Numbered from the stretch's first letter, positions 44,417 through 58,999 are shown. The stretch: 64,000 nucleotides of DNA from Darksidea phi (GCA_030770425.1 JASJFT010000034.1:186001-250000); one strand, 5' to 3'. The notes: generated by a model not told the origin, from the letters alone. A program made the numbers and translations.

Positions 44417-46881
44417 GTTACTAGAACCTTCTAGAATTAACCTAATTACTAATAACTTTAACCTCTAATATCTAGCTTAATATTAGTCTAATTTAAATAA
44501 GCTATATACCATTCTACTCGAAGTAACCTATAGAATCTAGCTATAATAATAGCTTAGTAATATAGGCTAAACCTAAATAGGAAATAACCTATTAAAGGTT
44601 ACTTCTTAGGAATTTCTTAATTTCTTATATAAAATACTTATAGTTATAAAAGATATAAATAAGTATATAAATATTCTTAAATATTAAATAGTTTATAGTT
44701 TATAATAATAGACTATAAAGATTTAATTAAGTAAATAGCTAAAGGGATATACGTATATATAAAATAGAAATAATAAAATAATTTAATTTAATATAATAGT
44801 TTATAAATAATTTCTTAAGAGACTTTAAATAGAAGTCTCTTTTATTTAAGAGAATTATATAAAGCTTTATATATAATAAATTACTAAAATAATAATCTAT
44901 ATATATAAATTTTATACGATTATATATAATTAAATATATAAGATTAGTACTAAAACTTAATAAATAAATATTAGTAATAAATATCTACTTAGTTATTATA
45001 GACTATTATACTAATTTATAAATATTTAATTATTATTTATAATAAGTTATTATACTTTAATAATTCTTTAGTTTTTTAAACTTAAGCTAATATATAAGAT
45101 TTTACTACTTTTTAGAATTAATAAAAATAAAATAACTATTATAGCTTAGGCTTAGCCTATACCTATCTTAAAAAAGAGAAAGTTTACTTAGAAAAGAGGC
45201 TCGCTTAAAGGCTTACTTATATAAAAGAAAATACGAAGTAAAAACCCTTTATCTCCTTTTTATAGATATTAATAATATTATTAATACTTATTAAAGTACT
45301 ACTTTAAGGCTAGTTTATTATAATTAATATCTATCTTCTAATAACTACTCCCTTTATAAGTACTAAGAGATAAATAGTAATAGTTAGAATAACTATTTAA
45401 AAAAGATATCTAAGTTTAGAACTATTAGATAGATATTTATAGACCTATATAAGATATAAAACTATAATTAGACTAAGATAATAATACTATAGATTTAAAC
45501 TAAAGAGCTTATAAGATTAATTAAGAATCTAAGAAATTTAAGTATAGTCTAGTATACCTTAGCCTTCTAAGCTATCTTAAACCTACTACTAGAACTATTC
45601 TAATCTAGTAAACTACTATCCTAACTTAGCGAACTAATATACCGACGTAAATAGCTCCTAATAGAGCCTCCCTTTAGGGATAATAAGAAAGTCTTCCTAG
45701 TATAGTAAATAATAATAGAATATAAGCTATAAACTAATATAAAGTTTATAAAGATCTAGAAAGATATATTTATTTTTATCTAAAGTAACTTAGAATTAAA
45801 TATATAAAAAGAAGTAGCTCTATTCTACTAAGTAGAAGGATTAAATAGTAATTAGAATCTAACTATCTTCTTTAAATATCTATAGTTCTACTATAGTAAT
45901 ATATATACGTAGAAAAGAGTCTAAGTAAAACTCGAGTTAATCTAGTAAGGGAAAGATAAGTTCTTCCTAGACTTCTTTATTAAATTCTCGATATTATTAG
46001 TCTAGAGTAGTAGTAACGTTTAGAGTAATAAATAGAAACTTATTAGACTATACTAAGAGCTAAATAAGAAATTATATAAAATAGTTCTAAATTATAGTAT
46101 CTCTTAAACGGACTATTTTATAGCTATAATAGTATACTACGATATTATTATAGATATTAAAATAATAGTCTTAAAGAATAAGTTCTATAATATAACTAGC
46201 TAGAATCTAGTATTTAAAAAAGATACTATTAAGGACGTAATTATATCGGTACTAGCTTTAAACTCTAATAAATAACCTAGAAGAGATAAATAAGTTAACT
46301 AGATTCTAGAGGAGCTATATAAATAATACTATAAGCTAGAGCTATATATATATTATAGAAAAGAGAAATATATAATCTAGAATTACCCGAATATAGTAGT
46401 AATTCGGGCTACTACCGTCTTAGTAGTAGATAATATATTATTAATTAAGAATAAAAGTAGAATAGAAAAAGAGTAACCTTTATTCTAAGTCTAGAATAGA
46501 AACTAAGTATAGATATTATAATAGAGGAATAATATATAGAAGGATATAACGACGACGTAGTAAATATTCTAAAATAGATAAATAAATCTTTATTTCTAAT
46601 CTTTATCTTCCTAAAGAATATTCTTTATATTAATATTCTAGTTAACTTAAGATATTAATATTTTAGTACTATAAATAAAGAAGTAGTAAGATAGATAAAT
46701 ATTAGAACTATTAATATTCTACCCTATTACCTTAGGTAAGTAGTAGGACTTACTAATAAACTATCTATTATCTAGATAGTTATTCTTTAATATAATATAG
46801 ATAGGTAGAGGACCTATCTTATAGAGTATATAGTACTAGAACTAGACTATAATCTTATTCTTAGACTACTATAGCTATTCT
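44417..46881 (+). pseudogene. Gag relic of an older plus-strand retroelement (left half)
   Basis: The first kilobase is unreadable AT-rich sequence. From about 45,600 a plus-strand frame looks like retrotransposon gag. A zinc-knuckle relic lies at 46,345-46,386: Tyr now occupies each Cys and His position of C-x2-C-x4-H-x4-C, as expected from TGC/TGT to TAC/TAT and CAT to TAT. The element continues to the right of the insertion at 53,880, where its reverse transcriptase is found. Confidence 0.65.
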
Positions 46882-46886
46882 ATAAT

Positions 46887-47313
46887 TATTACGAATTATA
46901 TACGAACTATAAAACGATAGTTAATAAAGATACCCGAGGTAGAATCTATTATAGGTTCTAACGAGGAGTACGATACGGACCTCGTAATTAGAGAATAGGA
47001 AGTTACGTAATAGATCTATAGATCTATAGACCTTAGTAAATATAGATCCTATAGATCTATAGATCTATAGATTAGTAGATCTATAGAAACGTAGAGCTAT
47101 ATATCCTATAGATCTAAGAAAACTAAATTAATATATAATAACTACGAATCTCCTAGATAGTCTTTTCTCTTATAGTTAATTCGAATCTAGATTAATCCTA
47201 ATCTATTAACGTAATTAAACTATTACCTACTTATTCCTACTTCTTTATTCCTATTTTAAGTATAAACCCTAAACGAGGCTAAATAATCTAGTAGGCCTAG
47301 ACCTCGTTTAATA
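46887..47313 (+). repeat. 5' LTR of the second Gypsy family
   Basis: 427 bp, begins tattacgaattatatacg and ends cctcgtttaata. It contains several copies of the self-complementary unit atagatctat around 47,021-47,090. Confidence 0.92.
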
Positions 47314-47399
47314 CCTTAACTATCTAGTAGGTAGGAATAGCTAACCGTAATAGTAGGAGAAGGAACTCGATAAAGTAGAGCGATATAGTCGTTAACTTA

Positions 47400-50300
47400 G
47401 GCCGAACCCTCTAAGATAGAAAGCTATAGGGAATTTAGTTCCCTAAAAGATAGTATAACTACGGAAAATTTTAAAAGAGTTATTAAGAATTAGTATACGT
47501 TTAAGAAAAGAGAAGATATATTAAAAGTCTAGCTTATAGAATTAACTACCTAACTTTAGAGATATATAAGTAAACTATTAAAGTTTAGAGAACTAAAGAA
47601 GTTTAATAAAACTAGATCGAAGCTTAGAGGATTTTTAGTTAATATAGTAATCTATCTTAACCTTAATAGAATAAAGCTATCTACTAAGAGTAATAAAGTA
47701 TTATTTATAGTAACTTAGTTTATAGGAAAAGCTATTACTTAGTTTAAAACGTATCTAAATAAATAACTACGACTACCTAAAGTCTAATAAAGTAATAAAA
47801 TAAAGACTATCTTCTCGAGTTATAAATACTTTAAGAATAAGTTATATATTACCTTTAGAAATATTAACTTAGAAAGACTAGTAAAATAAAAAATTATATA
47901 CCTTAGATAGACGAAATTTACTACGACCTATACGTCTAAGTTTAAATAACTTACTACTAAGATCTAATAGGGAGAAGTAGCTCTTATATTATAATACTAC
48001 GAAGAACTAAAAGACTATATCTATTATAAAATAATTTAGATAGAATAATTCTAGACTATAAGAGGACTAATTAAATAAGCTATTAAGATCGACGATAACC
48101 TCTATCTCTAGAACCTAGAGAGAAAAGGGAAGGTTAGATTCTATAAAAAGAAAAAGGAAGAAAAATACTATAAACTAGAGGTAATAGTTCTAAAGACTAG
48201 TCTAGAGTATAAAAAAGAGAAATAGAATTCTAAGAAATAAGAGCTTTATAAGAAGCGAGTATACTTTAAATATAAAAAATAAGAATATTTAATAAAAGAC
48301 TATAGATTAGGTTAAAAAAAGAAAAAACCTTAATATACCTAGTAGGGTAAGAGGGATAAAGTAGCTATAATATAAGAATATAATACTATATATTAGATAA
48401 CTTATATATATAACTAGTATAAGATATACTACGAAGCTAAGTTAAATACTAGCTATTAGCTATAGAAATAGTAGGTAGTTACGACTTAGGAGTCTTAGAG
48501 AAGAGTTTCGTTCTTACTAGAAGTATAAGAAGAAGTACCTAAGAAAGGCTTATCTACGAAGTAGAAAGACTTTAATAATACCCTAGATACGTCGTTATAA
48601 ATAGTTAATAATAGTAATAAGTTCTTAGAACTAGAAGATAAAAATCTAGTTATAATATATAAAAATACTAGATATCTATAGATAATTCGACTATCTAAGG
48701 AAGAAATAGAACTAGTATTAGAACTTAATATAATTTATACTCGAGCCTTAAGATTTATAGAGAAAACTATAATACCTATAATAATATAAGAGATCTACGA
48801 AGAATAGTCTAGATCTTATCTAATATATCGACTATTCGAAGATTTTAAATAATAGGTTAAATAAAACTTTATCGTAATAAATCTTATACCTAATTAAGAA
48901 ACTTAGAAGAAAATATAATATATTACGAAAATAGTTAATAAGAAATAATTATAGTATATAGTAATTAAAAGATAGATTCCCGTATAAATAACCTTTATAA
49001 AATATAATAATTAGAGATATAAGATTAATCTAGAGAATAACCTATAATATAAGATAAGATATCTAGTATATTTTAAGATCGTATAGATCTTATACGTATA
49101 AAAGGAATATTAACTCTATAAAGAAGTAAAGTAAAAAAACGACTACTATCTAGTAAAAGACTATAATAAAAGGATTATCTAAGTAGTTATACTAGAGGTA
49201 GTATATAGATAGTAACGATCTAAGAATTAGTAATAAAAGGGATACGTACGAATTATACTAGGACTACTTCTACTATTAAACTATATCTTAGAAAGACTAT
49301 AGTACGAATATCTAGAGAATAAGTATCTAAAGTACGTCTAAATTAAGATTAATACGAAATATTAGTTAAAGAAAATAAGGATTTAAGAAACTAAAGGATA
49401 AGACTATATCTACCTCTAAGAAACTTACTAAGGAAGAATAATTACTACTTTAATTAATATTAGAGCTATACGAAACTTTATTAGTAAGGACTTTATCTAA
49501 TAAAGAAAGATTCCTTAATAGAAGAAATAATACTTAAGTATTATATATATTATTAAAGGAGAACCTTTTAACGAATCTATAATATACGAAACTAGAGGTA
49601 AGTTTAGCCTATATAACTAGAAAAAAGAAAACGAAATACTTAATATTATAGAAATATTAGAAGACTAAGACGTAATTTTAGGAATACTATAGCTATAAGA
49701 AGCTAACCTACGTATTTAATAATTAAATCGATAGGTAATATTCCTATAGGAAAGGGCTAACGTAATTAAAGAAAATTATAATATTCTAGAACGCTATAAG
49801 GAATAGAAGGAATTATTTTAAGAATCTAAGGAGAGTTTACCCTAGTACTAGTTCTAGGATTATATAATCCCGTTATAGGAAGAAAAGACTCTAGAATTTA
49901 GACTAATCTATAAATTAACTAAGGAAGAAGAAAAGATTATAATAAGATACCTTAAAGATAACCTTATAAAAAGGTATATTTAATATTTAAATTTATTTAT
50001 AGGATATCTAGTTCTCTTTATATCTAAGAAAAGTACTATAGAACTACGATTATATATTAATTACCAAATACTTAATAATATTATAATTAAGAACTAATAT
50101 CTCTTATCTCTAATATTAGAAATATAAGACTAACTACGAAAAGTTAAATAGTTTATATAACTAAATATCTAAAATATATACTACTAAATCTAAATTAAGA
50201 AAGACAAAGAATAGAAAATAGCTTTTAGAACTAAGAAAGAACTATATAAGTACTAAGTAATATCTTTTAAACTTACTAACGTACCTACGATATTCTAGGA

Positions 50301-53300
50301 ACGAATTAATAATATTTTACGAAACTACCTCGACTAGTTTATAATAGTATACCTTAATAATATTCTAATTTACTTTAAAATAGAAAAAGAGTATAAAGAA
50401 TATATAAAGAAGGTTCTATAAGAGCTTAAAGAAGTATAACTATATCTTTACCTATAAAAATATAAATTTTACGTATAAGAAATAGAGTTTCTAGGATTTA
50501 TTATTAGACTAGGAGAAATTAAAGTAGACCTATAATAGATCGAGAAAATTAAAGAATAGCTAATATCTAAGAATCTTAAGGAATTATAATTATTCCTAGG
50601 ATTCTATAACTTCTATCGAAAGTTAATACTATAGTAGAGTATAATAATAGTACTACTTATATAACTTACGAAGAAAGATTAACCCTTTAAATAGAAGGAA
50701 GAGTACTAATAAGCTTTTAAAAAGATTAAAGAATAGTTTACTAAGGAACCTATAATTAAGATATATAACCCTAAAGAACTATTAATTATTAAGATAGATA
50801 TATTAGACTATACGATAGAAGTAGTACTACTATAGAAAGATAATAAAGGTAACCTTAGACTAGTATACTACTTCTTATAGAAAATATTACTAGCTAAACT
50901 TAACTATAATATTTATAATAAAGAATTACTAGTAATTATTAAAGCTTTAAAGGAATAGAGATCTAATCTATAAGAATCTAAATACCTTATTATAATCTAT
51001 ATAGACTATAAGAATCTAATAGAATTCTTAATAAATAAACCTTTAATTAGAAGATAAATATAATAGATATAAATCCTTATAACCTACGATATTAAGATCG
51101 TATATACTAAAGGATTAGAAAATAAACAAGTAGACGCGCTTAGTAGGAGACTTAACTACTAAGGAACAGAGAAACCTAGTATAGTAATCCTTAAACTATA
51201 GCTAGATAGAATAATTACTTATAACTATTCTAAGTTAGTAGGAATATAAGAAATAATACTCGAATTAAAAGGAAATAAATAGACCTAATAGATCCGTATA
51301 GCTACTATAGAGGTAACGGATAAATAAAATAAAATCTAAGAAGTAATCTAAGAAAAGGACGAAATTATCTATATATTCTAAAAAGCCTATATACCTAAGA
51401 TAATAAGAAAAGAATTTATTAAATAATATTATAAAGTACTAGTATATAGGTACTAAGGAGTAGAAAAAACCCTTAAATAACTAATAAGGATATATTATTT
51501 CCTATATATAAGATAACTAGTAATATAAGTTCTCGTAGAATATATAGACTATTACTATAATAAATATACTAGATACGTACCCTATAGAATACTATAACTA
51601 ATAGAAAACGTAGAAGGGCTATAGAAGGTTATAACTATAGACTTTATTACGTAATTACTACGCTCTAAGGAACTAATAATAGGAGTATCTTATAATACTA
51701 TACTAGTAGTAGTAGATAAGTTTATAAAGTATACTTACTTTATTCTATATATAAATAAAGGGAATATAGTAGAATAACTTATCTATACCTTACTAAGATA
51801 TATATTTAACGAATATAGAATACTAGATAAGATTATCTTAGATAGAGATATTAAGTTTATAGTAAAGTTTTAGTAGACCCTTATAGCTAAACTAGAAATA
51901 AAATATAGTATATCGATCGTTTATTATCTATAAATAGATAGACTAACTAAATAAATAAATTAAATAGTAGAGTAATACCTTAGATATTATCTAAACTACT
52001 ACTAAAATAATTAGGTTATACTTTTACTTATAGTATAATTTACGTATAATAGTTTATAATATAGTATAATAAAGATAATACCTTTCTTTACGAACTACGG
52101 AATCGAACTAGGAATATATAAGGAACCTAGGTAACTTTAATCTTATAGCTAGAATAGAGAAGAAATAGTAAAAATTATCCTATAAATATACTAATAGCTT
52201 AAGAAAGATATAGAATTTCTTTAAAATAGAATAAGTAAGTACTATAATAAGAAATAAAAGAAAGTATCTACTTTTAAAGAGGGAAAAAAGGTATAGTTAC
52301 TACGAAAAAATATTAAGAGTAAGCGACTTAATAGTAAACTAGACTATACTAAGATTAGCTCTTATAAAATTAAAAAATAAGTTTTACCTATAAACTATTA
52401 ACTAAGACTACCCCTATAAATAAAAATCTATCCTACGTTTTATATTAGCTTACTAAAAAAAGTACTATAAGATACTAGATTAGTAGTATACAAAGTAGAT
52501 ATATATAGAGAAGATAACGAAGAATAAGAAGTAGAAGAAATTCTAGATAGTAACGTTAGAAACGGAAAGTACTACTATCTAATCTAATAGTAAGGGATAG
52601 ACGAAAATAGAAAACTATAGAAACGAACCTAGGAATCTAAAGATAATCTTAATTATCCTAAGAAGCTTATAGAGTACTAAAACTATAATTCTAAAGGAAA
52701 TCTAGAAATAAAGTAAATTCGTCTTATAGTAAGTTAAGAAGACCGGTACTATCTATAATATAGTAAGAGGCGTTTAATAAATTAAAAGAAGTAATATTAT
52801 CTACGACGCTATAATTAGTATCTAGCGCGATTAAAGAGGCCTCTAGATCCTCCTACTATCCTAGTCGACGAAGCTCCGCCTCCTTAGTATTAAGTTTAGC
52901 CTTAAGAGTACGAGATTACCTAGCTACCTTCTTATTAAGAAACTCTTTTTATTTCTTTAAATATTAGACCTTTACCTATATATCGAATAACTCTTAACTA
53001 AACTTAGTTATACGACGAAGTAGTTTCTTATAATATTCTTCGACCGTCTATAATTAAGCTTAAAGTTTCTCTTATAAATAGTTAATAAATTACTCTAATA
53101 TATATAAGTCTATATATATAAGTTATAGTTAAAAATAGATACTTAGCTATAGAAACCTTAGATAATCGATAAGAATTTCGTACGTTTACGCGAATATAAG
53201 CCTTATAGTATTTACTTTTATTAGGAGAAATAATATAGGATACCCCTAGTCTACTATATCGAGGGTAAGAAAATATTTTAGAATTATTACGACTAATACG

Positions 53301-53400
53301 ATTAGTAAGTATAAGATATTCTTTAGTTTTATAAGAAACTATAGAGAGAGAAAGGTATAACTTAAAAAGATTCTAAGCTAATACTAATATAGCTAAATAC
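47400..53400 (+). pseudogene. gag-pol relic of the second Gypsy family
   Basis: Zinc knuckle at 48,262-48,303 reads YFKYKK-stop-EYLIKDY, the RIP form of C-x2-C-x4-H-x4-C. The reverse transcriptase motif at 50,350-50,361 reads YLNN in VYLNNILIY, both catalytic Asp changed to Asn. RNase H is visible near 50,900 (NIYNKELLVIIKALKE). An integrase zinc-binding region and core lie near 51,420-51,740 (YKVLVYRY, then DFIT). Stops coincide with expected Trp/Gln positions. Non-functional. Confidence 0.85.
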
Positions 53401-53447
53401 TAGATCCGGAATAACCTCTAAGTCGAAGGTTTAGAGAGGAGAGATAG

Positions 53448-53874
53448 TATTATAAATTATATACGAACTATAGAATAATAGCTAATAGAGATACCCGAGG
53501 TAGAACCTATTATAGGTTCTAACGAGGAGTATAATATAGACCTCGCGATTAAAGAATAGAAAGTTACGTAATAGATCTATAGATCTATAGGTCTTAGCGA
53601 ATATAGATCCTATAGATCTATAGATCTATAGATTAGCGGATCTATAGGAACGTAGAGCTATATATCCTATAGATCTAAGAAAACCAAATTAATATATAAT
53701 AACTACGAATCTCCTAGATAGTCTTTTCTCTTATAGTTAATTCGAATCTAGATTAATCCTAGTCTATTAACGTAATTAAACTATTACCTACTTATTTCTA
53801 CTTCTTCGTTCCTATCTTAAGTATAAACCCTAAACGAGGCTAAATAACCTAGTAGGCCTAGACCCCGTTTAATA
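53448..53874 (+). repeat. 3' LTR of the second Gypsy family
   Basis: 427 bp, begins tattataaattatatacg and ends ccccgtttaata. It is equal in length to the 5' LTR; differences are transitions. Confidence 0.92.
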
Positions 53875-53879
53875 ATAAT

Positions 53880-55450
53880 AATATTATAATAGACTTAGAA
53901 TATAAAAAACTATAAATAAAAAGTATAGGTAATCTCGTTATAAAGGAGGTATTAGTAAAATAAAAGAAAGATACTTTACTAATAAGAGTCTTAAAAATAG
54001 TATTCTTCTCTATACTTATAGAAAAAAAGTAAAGTCGAGATATAGATATTATTATAATAAATCTATATAATATTATCTAAGTACTAGTTATAACTATTCT
54101 ACTAAGACGTTATAAAGAGATAGGTCTAATAGAGAATAAAAAGACCCTTCTAGCTAACTTAGAACTATTTTAGAATCTATTTAATAAAAAGAAAGCTACT
54201 AGACTACTCTTATATTAGGACTAGATAGACTACTATATAAAACTTAAGTAAAGACTAAATAGTTTACTATCTAAAGTACTTTAGAACCTATTATATAGTA
54301 TACCCTAGGATTAACTAATAAAGCTTTATAGATAACTTATCGATCTTTTAAATAAGAAATAAATCTAAGTAAGCTCCTCTTTAATAGGTATACTAGTACT
54401 AATAGCTAAGAAACTAAAAGGGGGCTAATATCTCTATATCGACTACTAAGGTCTTAATATACTTATAAAATAAGACTACTATTTCTTATTATTAATTAAG
54501 GAAATACTACGTATTCTTAGTAGAGCTAAGTAGTTTATAAAATTTAATATTTAAATAGTATTCTATAAACTATAAGTTATAAGTAGAGATAAGCTTCTAA
54601 CTATATTCTAGATCTAGTTTAGACTATTTAAGTAGCTAGTATATCTATTTAAACTTATAAGAGTATTAGTAATATTTTAATACTATATTAATTTAGTATT
54701 AAAGAAAATCTTAGAAAACTTCTTTATAGTATACCTTAACGACGTTCTTATTTACTTAAGGGGCTTAAAAAAGAACTATATAAAAAAGGTAAAAAGAATA
54801 CTAATACTTCTATATAATACTAGGTTAAATTTAAATCTTTAGAAATACTACTTTATAACGAAGACTATTAAGTATTTAAACTATATTATTAAGATTAAGT
54901 ATAGGATTAAGTCTAATTTTAAAAAGATCTAGATTATAAAGAAATAAGAAGCTTCTATATTAGTATAAAGTATATAAAGCTTTATAGAATTTATAAACTT
55001 TTATTATAATATAGTACCTAACTTCTCTAAACTTACTAGTCTACTTTATTAGTTAATAAAAAAAGAGGTATTATTTTAGTAGAATAAGAAAGAAAATAAA
55101 GTATTTAAGAGAATAAAAGACCTCTTTATTATAGAACTAGTACTACTCCTCTAGAACTCTAGTTAGAATATAATAATAAAAATAAACTACTTAAAAGGGA
55201 TAATAGAAGGCTATCTTTTATAGTAAAAGAAAGAAGTATAGTATCTAGTTACTTACTATTTAGTTATCTTATTACTTATAAAATATAACTATACTATTTA
55301 TAATAGAGAACTCCTAATAGTAGTCTAATATCTAGTAGTCTAGATATTAGAGTTATAGAGTATTAAATAATCCTTTAAAATATTTATAAACTATAAGAAT
55401 CTAGAATACTTTATAAAGATACGATCTCTTAGTAAATAGTAATACTAATA
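53880..55450 (+). pseudogene. Pol relic of the older plus-strand retroelement (right half)
   Basis: Continues the element interrupted at 46,886. The reverse transcriptase is legible: YLYIDY-stop-GLNILIK near 54,430, and YLND at 54,732-54,743 in FIVYLNDVLIYL. An RNase H-like stretch follows to about 55,400. Nothing convincing for integrase is seen before the sequence changes character at about 55,480, so this copy seems 3'-truncated. Confidence 0.72.
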
Positions 55451-55479
55451 TAGTATATAGATATATTAGAGATAGGGTA

Positions 55480-56319
55480 GTAGAGCTTACAACCCGTAGT
55501 TAAAGGGATAGAAGGGAAGAGTTAATAGAATAGGCGGCTAAAAGTAATTAATTAAACTATTTCCTCTATCTACTATATAATAGGATGGATAACGAATACT
55601 AGCTAAAGACTCTCCTAGATAATACCCTTTCGGAGTCCGATCTAACGTTTCGCCGCTTACCTAAGCCTTCGACGCTCAATCGGGAGGCTCCCTTTACTAC
55701 TATACTATACTAATAGATAGAGATACTATTATAGTTTAACTACTACCTCTAATACTATTTAGGATAACTAGTAATATAGTTTAATATATTAAGTTATTAG
55801 AAATAGAATTTAAAGAATCTATAATTATAAAAAGTCGTACTAATATACCTAAGATTAGTCTAAGCTACTCTAATTAGTATAATAGTAAATATAATAGTAT
55901 CTAAAAGATACTATATATAGACTAATATCTATATATAAAAGCTCTAAGATAAAGCTATTTAGATAGACCTAAGGTATATAATCTAGCTACTAGTAGTATA
56001 ACGAGGCGACTAAATATTCCCTATAAAGGTAGAAACTAAATAGTAAATTAAAGACTACTTAATAAGCGTCTATAGAATACTAATATAATATAGTATAATT
56101 TAATTACTAGTATAGGAACTCTTAACTACGATAGTTATCTAGAGATTCTACGAATCGGGGCTAGTAGGATATCTAGATAAGAATACTACCTTTTAATTAA
56201 TATATTAAAATTACTACTAGAATAGAATATTAGTAGATATAATAAGATATATTTAAAACTATTACTATTATAGTATATATACGTTCTAGAAGAAATAGTA
56301 AAATCTATTTTAACCTCTT
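55480..56319 (+). pseudogene. Less-mutated patch with start of an unidentified reading frame
   Basis: 55,480-55,700 is visibly richer in G and C and keeps some CA/TG. A plus-strand frame opens at the ATG near 55,580 (MDNEY, then LKTLLDNTLSESDLTFRRLP after one TAG) and soon dissolves into stops. It resembles the beginning of a gag-like protein by position only: an untranslated-looking stretch precedes it and an LTR of another element follows at 56,320. I cannot name it. Confidence 0.4.
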
Positions 56320-56501
56320 TATAAAGGGGCGGAATTCTAAGAGTATATACTAGATAGAATATAGATAAATTAATAAGAAGCTATAAGAGCTCTAGATAAG
56401 AATTTTATATAAGAGAAAATCTACTCTATAGTAGACTACTTTAAAGAAAAGATCTAAGATCTCTAGAATAAGGAGTTTTATTCTAGACTTAGTCTATTAT
56501 A
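56320..56501 (+). repeat. LTR, 182-bp family
   Basis: Begins tataaaggggcggaattc and ends agtctattata. The same start recurs at 63,926, and the full unit matches the split LTR at 33,067-33,177 plus 41,757-41,832 on the other strand. Confidence 0.85.
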
Positions 56502-58999
56502 ATCCCCCTCCTCTACCTTCGATACGTTAGAGGGCTAACTTCTAGACTAAATAGTATAATAATAATTTCTACTTAGTCTAGCTCTATATAAATATACTAT
56601 CTAAATAACTATTTCTATAAGTATACTAGTAAAGTATACTATCTAAATAAATTTAACTATTATCCTCTAGAGATATTTTTAGTTAGATCTTAGAGTAAAC
56701 TTTTTAAGTAATATATTTATTACTTATATAACTTCTAGTATAAAGGTAGTTATCTAAGTTATAGTAAAGTCTAGTATATAGTAGATTTTTAGTATAGTAA
56801 CTTCCGTCTTTACTTATATTTCGGTAATAATAGATTATAGTAAGATTCTCTTATTACTTTATTATATAGGGTAATAATAAACGCTTAGGTATATATAAAT
56901 ATTATACCTATCTCTTATTTTTAAAATAATTTTTTTAACTCTTTTACTCTCGCTTTTATATTACTATTAATTTACTATACTTTACTCTTATTACTCTACT
57001 ATTAGTTTACTACTATTCTAATATCTATTTTACTCTATAATATTATTTCTATAAAATCTTCTTAAGTAGCTTAAGGGCTTATATATAGTTACTTTAAAGT
57101 ATACTTCCTCTTTATACCTATATAGTATTTCTCCTCTTAAGACCCCTTAATATAAGTATAAGAGTTTTAGTTATACTCTATATAATATTAAGAGCTCTAA
57201 GATTTAAAAGTTAGTTACTATAAAGAAATCCTACTATAAGAGTCTAAGTACCTTTACTATTAATAGTAGTAAGAGCTCCCTTAATAATAATAGTAATATA
57301 GGTTATTCTTCTACTATTTTTATATATTTCTAACTAATATATTATAGAATAATACTTAGAAGATCTTTTCTAAGGACTATAAGAATATAAAGTAGAAGTT
57401 TAATTTAAGTTTTTATACTAGTTAGTTTACTACTAAAGAAGATACTCTTAAGAAGATAGTCTTTAATATCTTTACTACTATTTATATCTAGTATAGCGGA
57501 ACTATAGATAAGCTAGAGTACTATTACTATATTTTATAAACTAGTAAGAATAGGTTATCTAGTTATATAGCTTATACGAAGATCTATATAATATATACTA
57601 ATACCTTCGTAGCTTTTAATATAGAAAAGTACGCCCTCTTAGAGATTCTAGTCTAGAAAGTCTATAAAAGGGATATCTTTAATACTTTAGTTAATATCTA
57701 GTTACTCTAGGCTAGCTAGTATTTAGTTAAAAAGATAGTTAACTATATATTTATAAAATATAAGATATATAGTAAGATCTCTAAGATTAATATTAGTAAT
57801 AAGACCTCTTAATATTTTAATAGTAATAATAAGGTTTTTAGTAATATCTTTCTAGTACTATAAGATATCTCTATTATAGTTAAGATATTAATAGTAAGTT
57901 TCTTTCTAAATTTAGTTTTTATTTAGGGCTAATATATCTTAAACGAAGATTATTAAGTAATTTAAGAGAATTAGGTCTAATATAAGTACTATAGTTAGAA
58001 TTATATAGTATTATTATAATTAGAGTTTATCTAAGATTAAAGTACTAGCTAGTACGAAGCCTTCTAATAATAAGAAAGCTCTAGTCGAAGATAATATAAG
58101 CTTAATATATTATTTATACTATTATAATAAGACTAAAAAAATAAAGTAATACTATTAGTATCTAATATATTCTCTAGAATAGACTTATAACTTAGTCTAG
58201 CCCTCCTTCTCTACTATATAGTAGTTCTTTCTATATAATAGCTTTCTAAAATAATTTAGCTATATTCTAATATATATCTTAAGTAGCTTTTATAAATTAA
58301 AAATATTATTATAATTTCTAGTTAAAGTTATTTTTCTTCTATATTCTCTACTTTAAGTAATCTTTTTTTATATACTAGAGTAGTACTTTATTTTAGAAAA
58401 TTATATAATTATCCTAGTATTTATCTATATATAAGTTTAGGAACTACTATTTATATTAGAGTTTAATAATAAGATTCTTTATTATCTAGTCTCTTCTATT
58501 CTTTATAATCTTTTTAAGTAGATATTTTTATAAACCTTTAAAAATACTTACTCTTCTATACCTATTCCTAATACTTTTTAAGATTAATATTTTTAAATAG
58601 TACTTCTACTTCTATAGTTCTAATATAAAAAACTTACTTATAAGTTTAATCTAATAGCTTTCTTTCTATATTCTTAGAAATCTAGTTATAATACTATTTA
58701 GAAGATTATAGACTATACTTCTATTCCTATACCTATTTTTATTCTAGAGGTATTAGGATATATATAGTAGTTCTACTCCCCTTCTAAAGTAGATAGAAAG
58801 GATTCTATTCTTATTTTTTAATAGAGCGGAGGCTTCTTTCTATTAGGCTAATACTATAATACCTTCTAGATTAGAAGCTAGCTTCTATATTATTATAGTA
58901 TAGCCTTTTTATTTAACTTTATAGTAAATTACTCTATCTTAGTCTCTTCTCTAGAATTTCTTACTTATAATATCTTTTACTTTTTATTCTTCTTCCTCT

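Larger units (their letters stand above)
46887..53874 (+). mobile_element. Ty3/Gypsy-type LTR retrotransposon, second family (RIP-inactivated)
   Basis: 6,988 bp, plus strand, with 427-bp LTRs and an exact target duplication ataat (46,882-46,886 and 53,875-53,879). A polypurine tract (agagaggagagatag, 53,433-53,447) directly precedes the 3' LTR. Internal order: gag with zinc knuckle, protease region, reverse transcriptase, RNase H, integrase. It is nested in another retroelement, so it is younger than its host. Confidence 0.92.

Noticed and set aside
58110..58155. A possible zinc knuckle on the plus strand (YLYYYNKTKKIK)
   Set aside because: The position needed for His reads Lys (AAA), which RIP cannot make from CAT or CAC, so the pattern does not fit.
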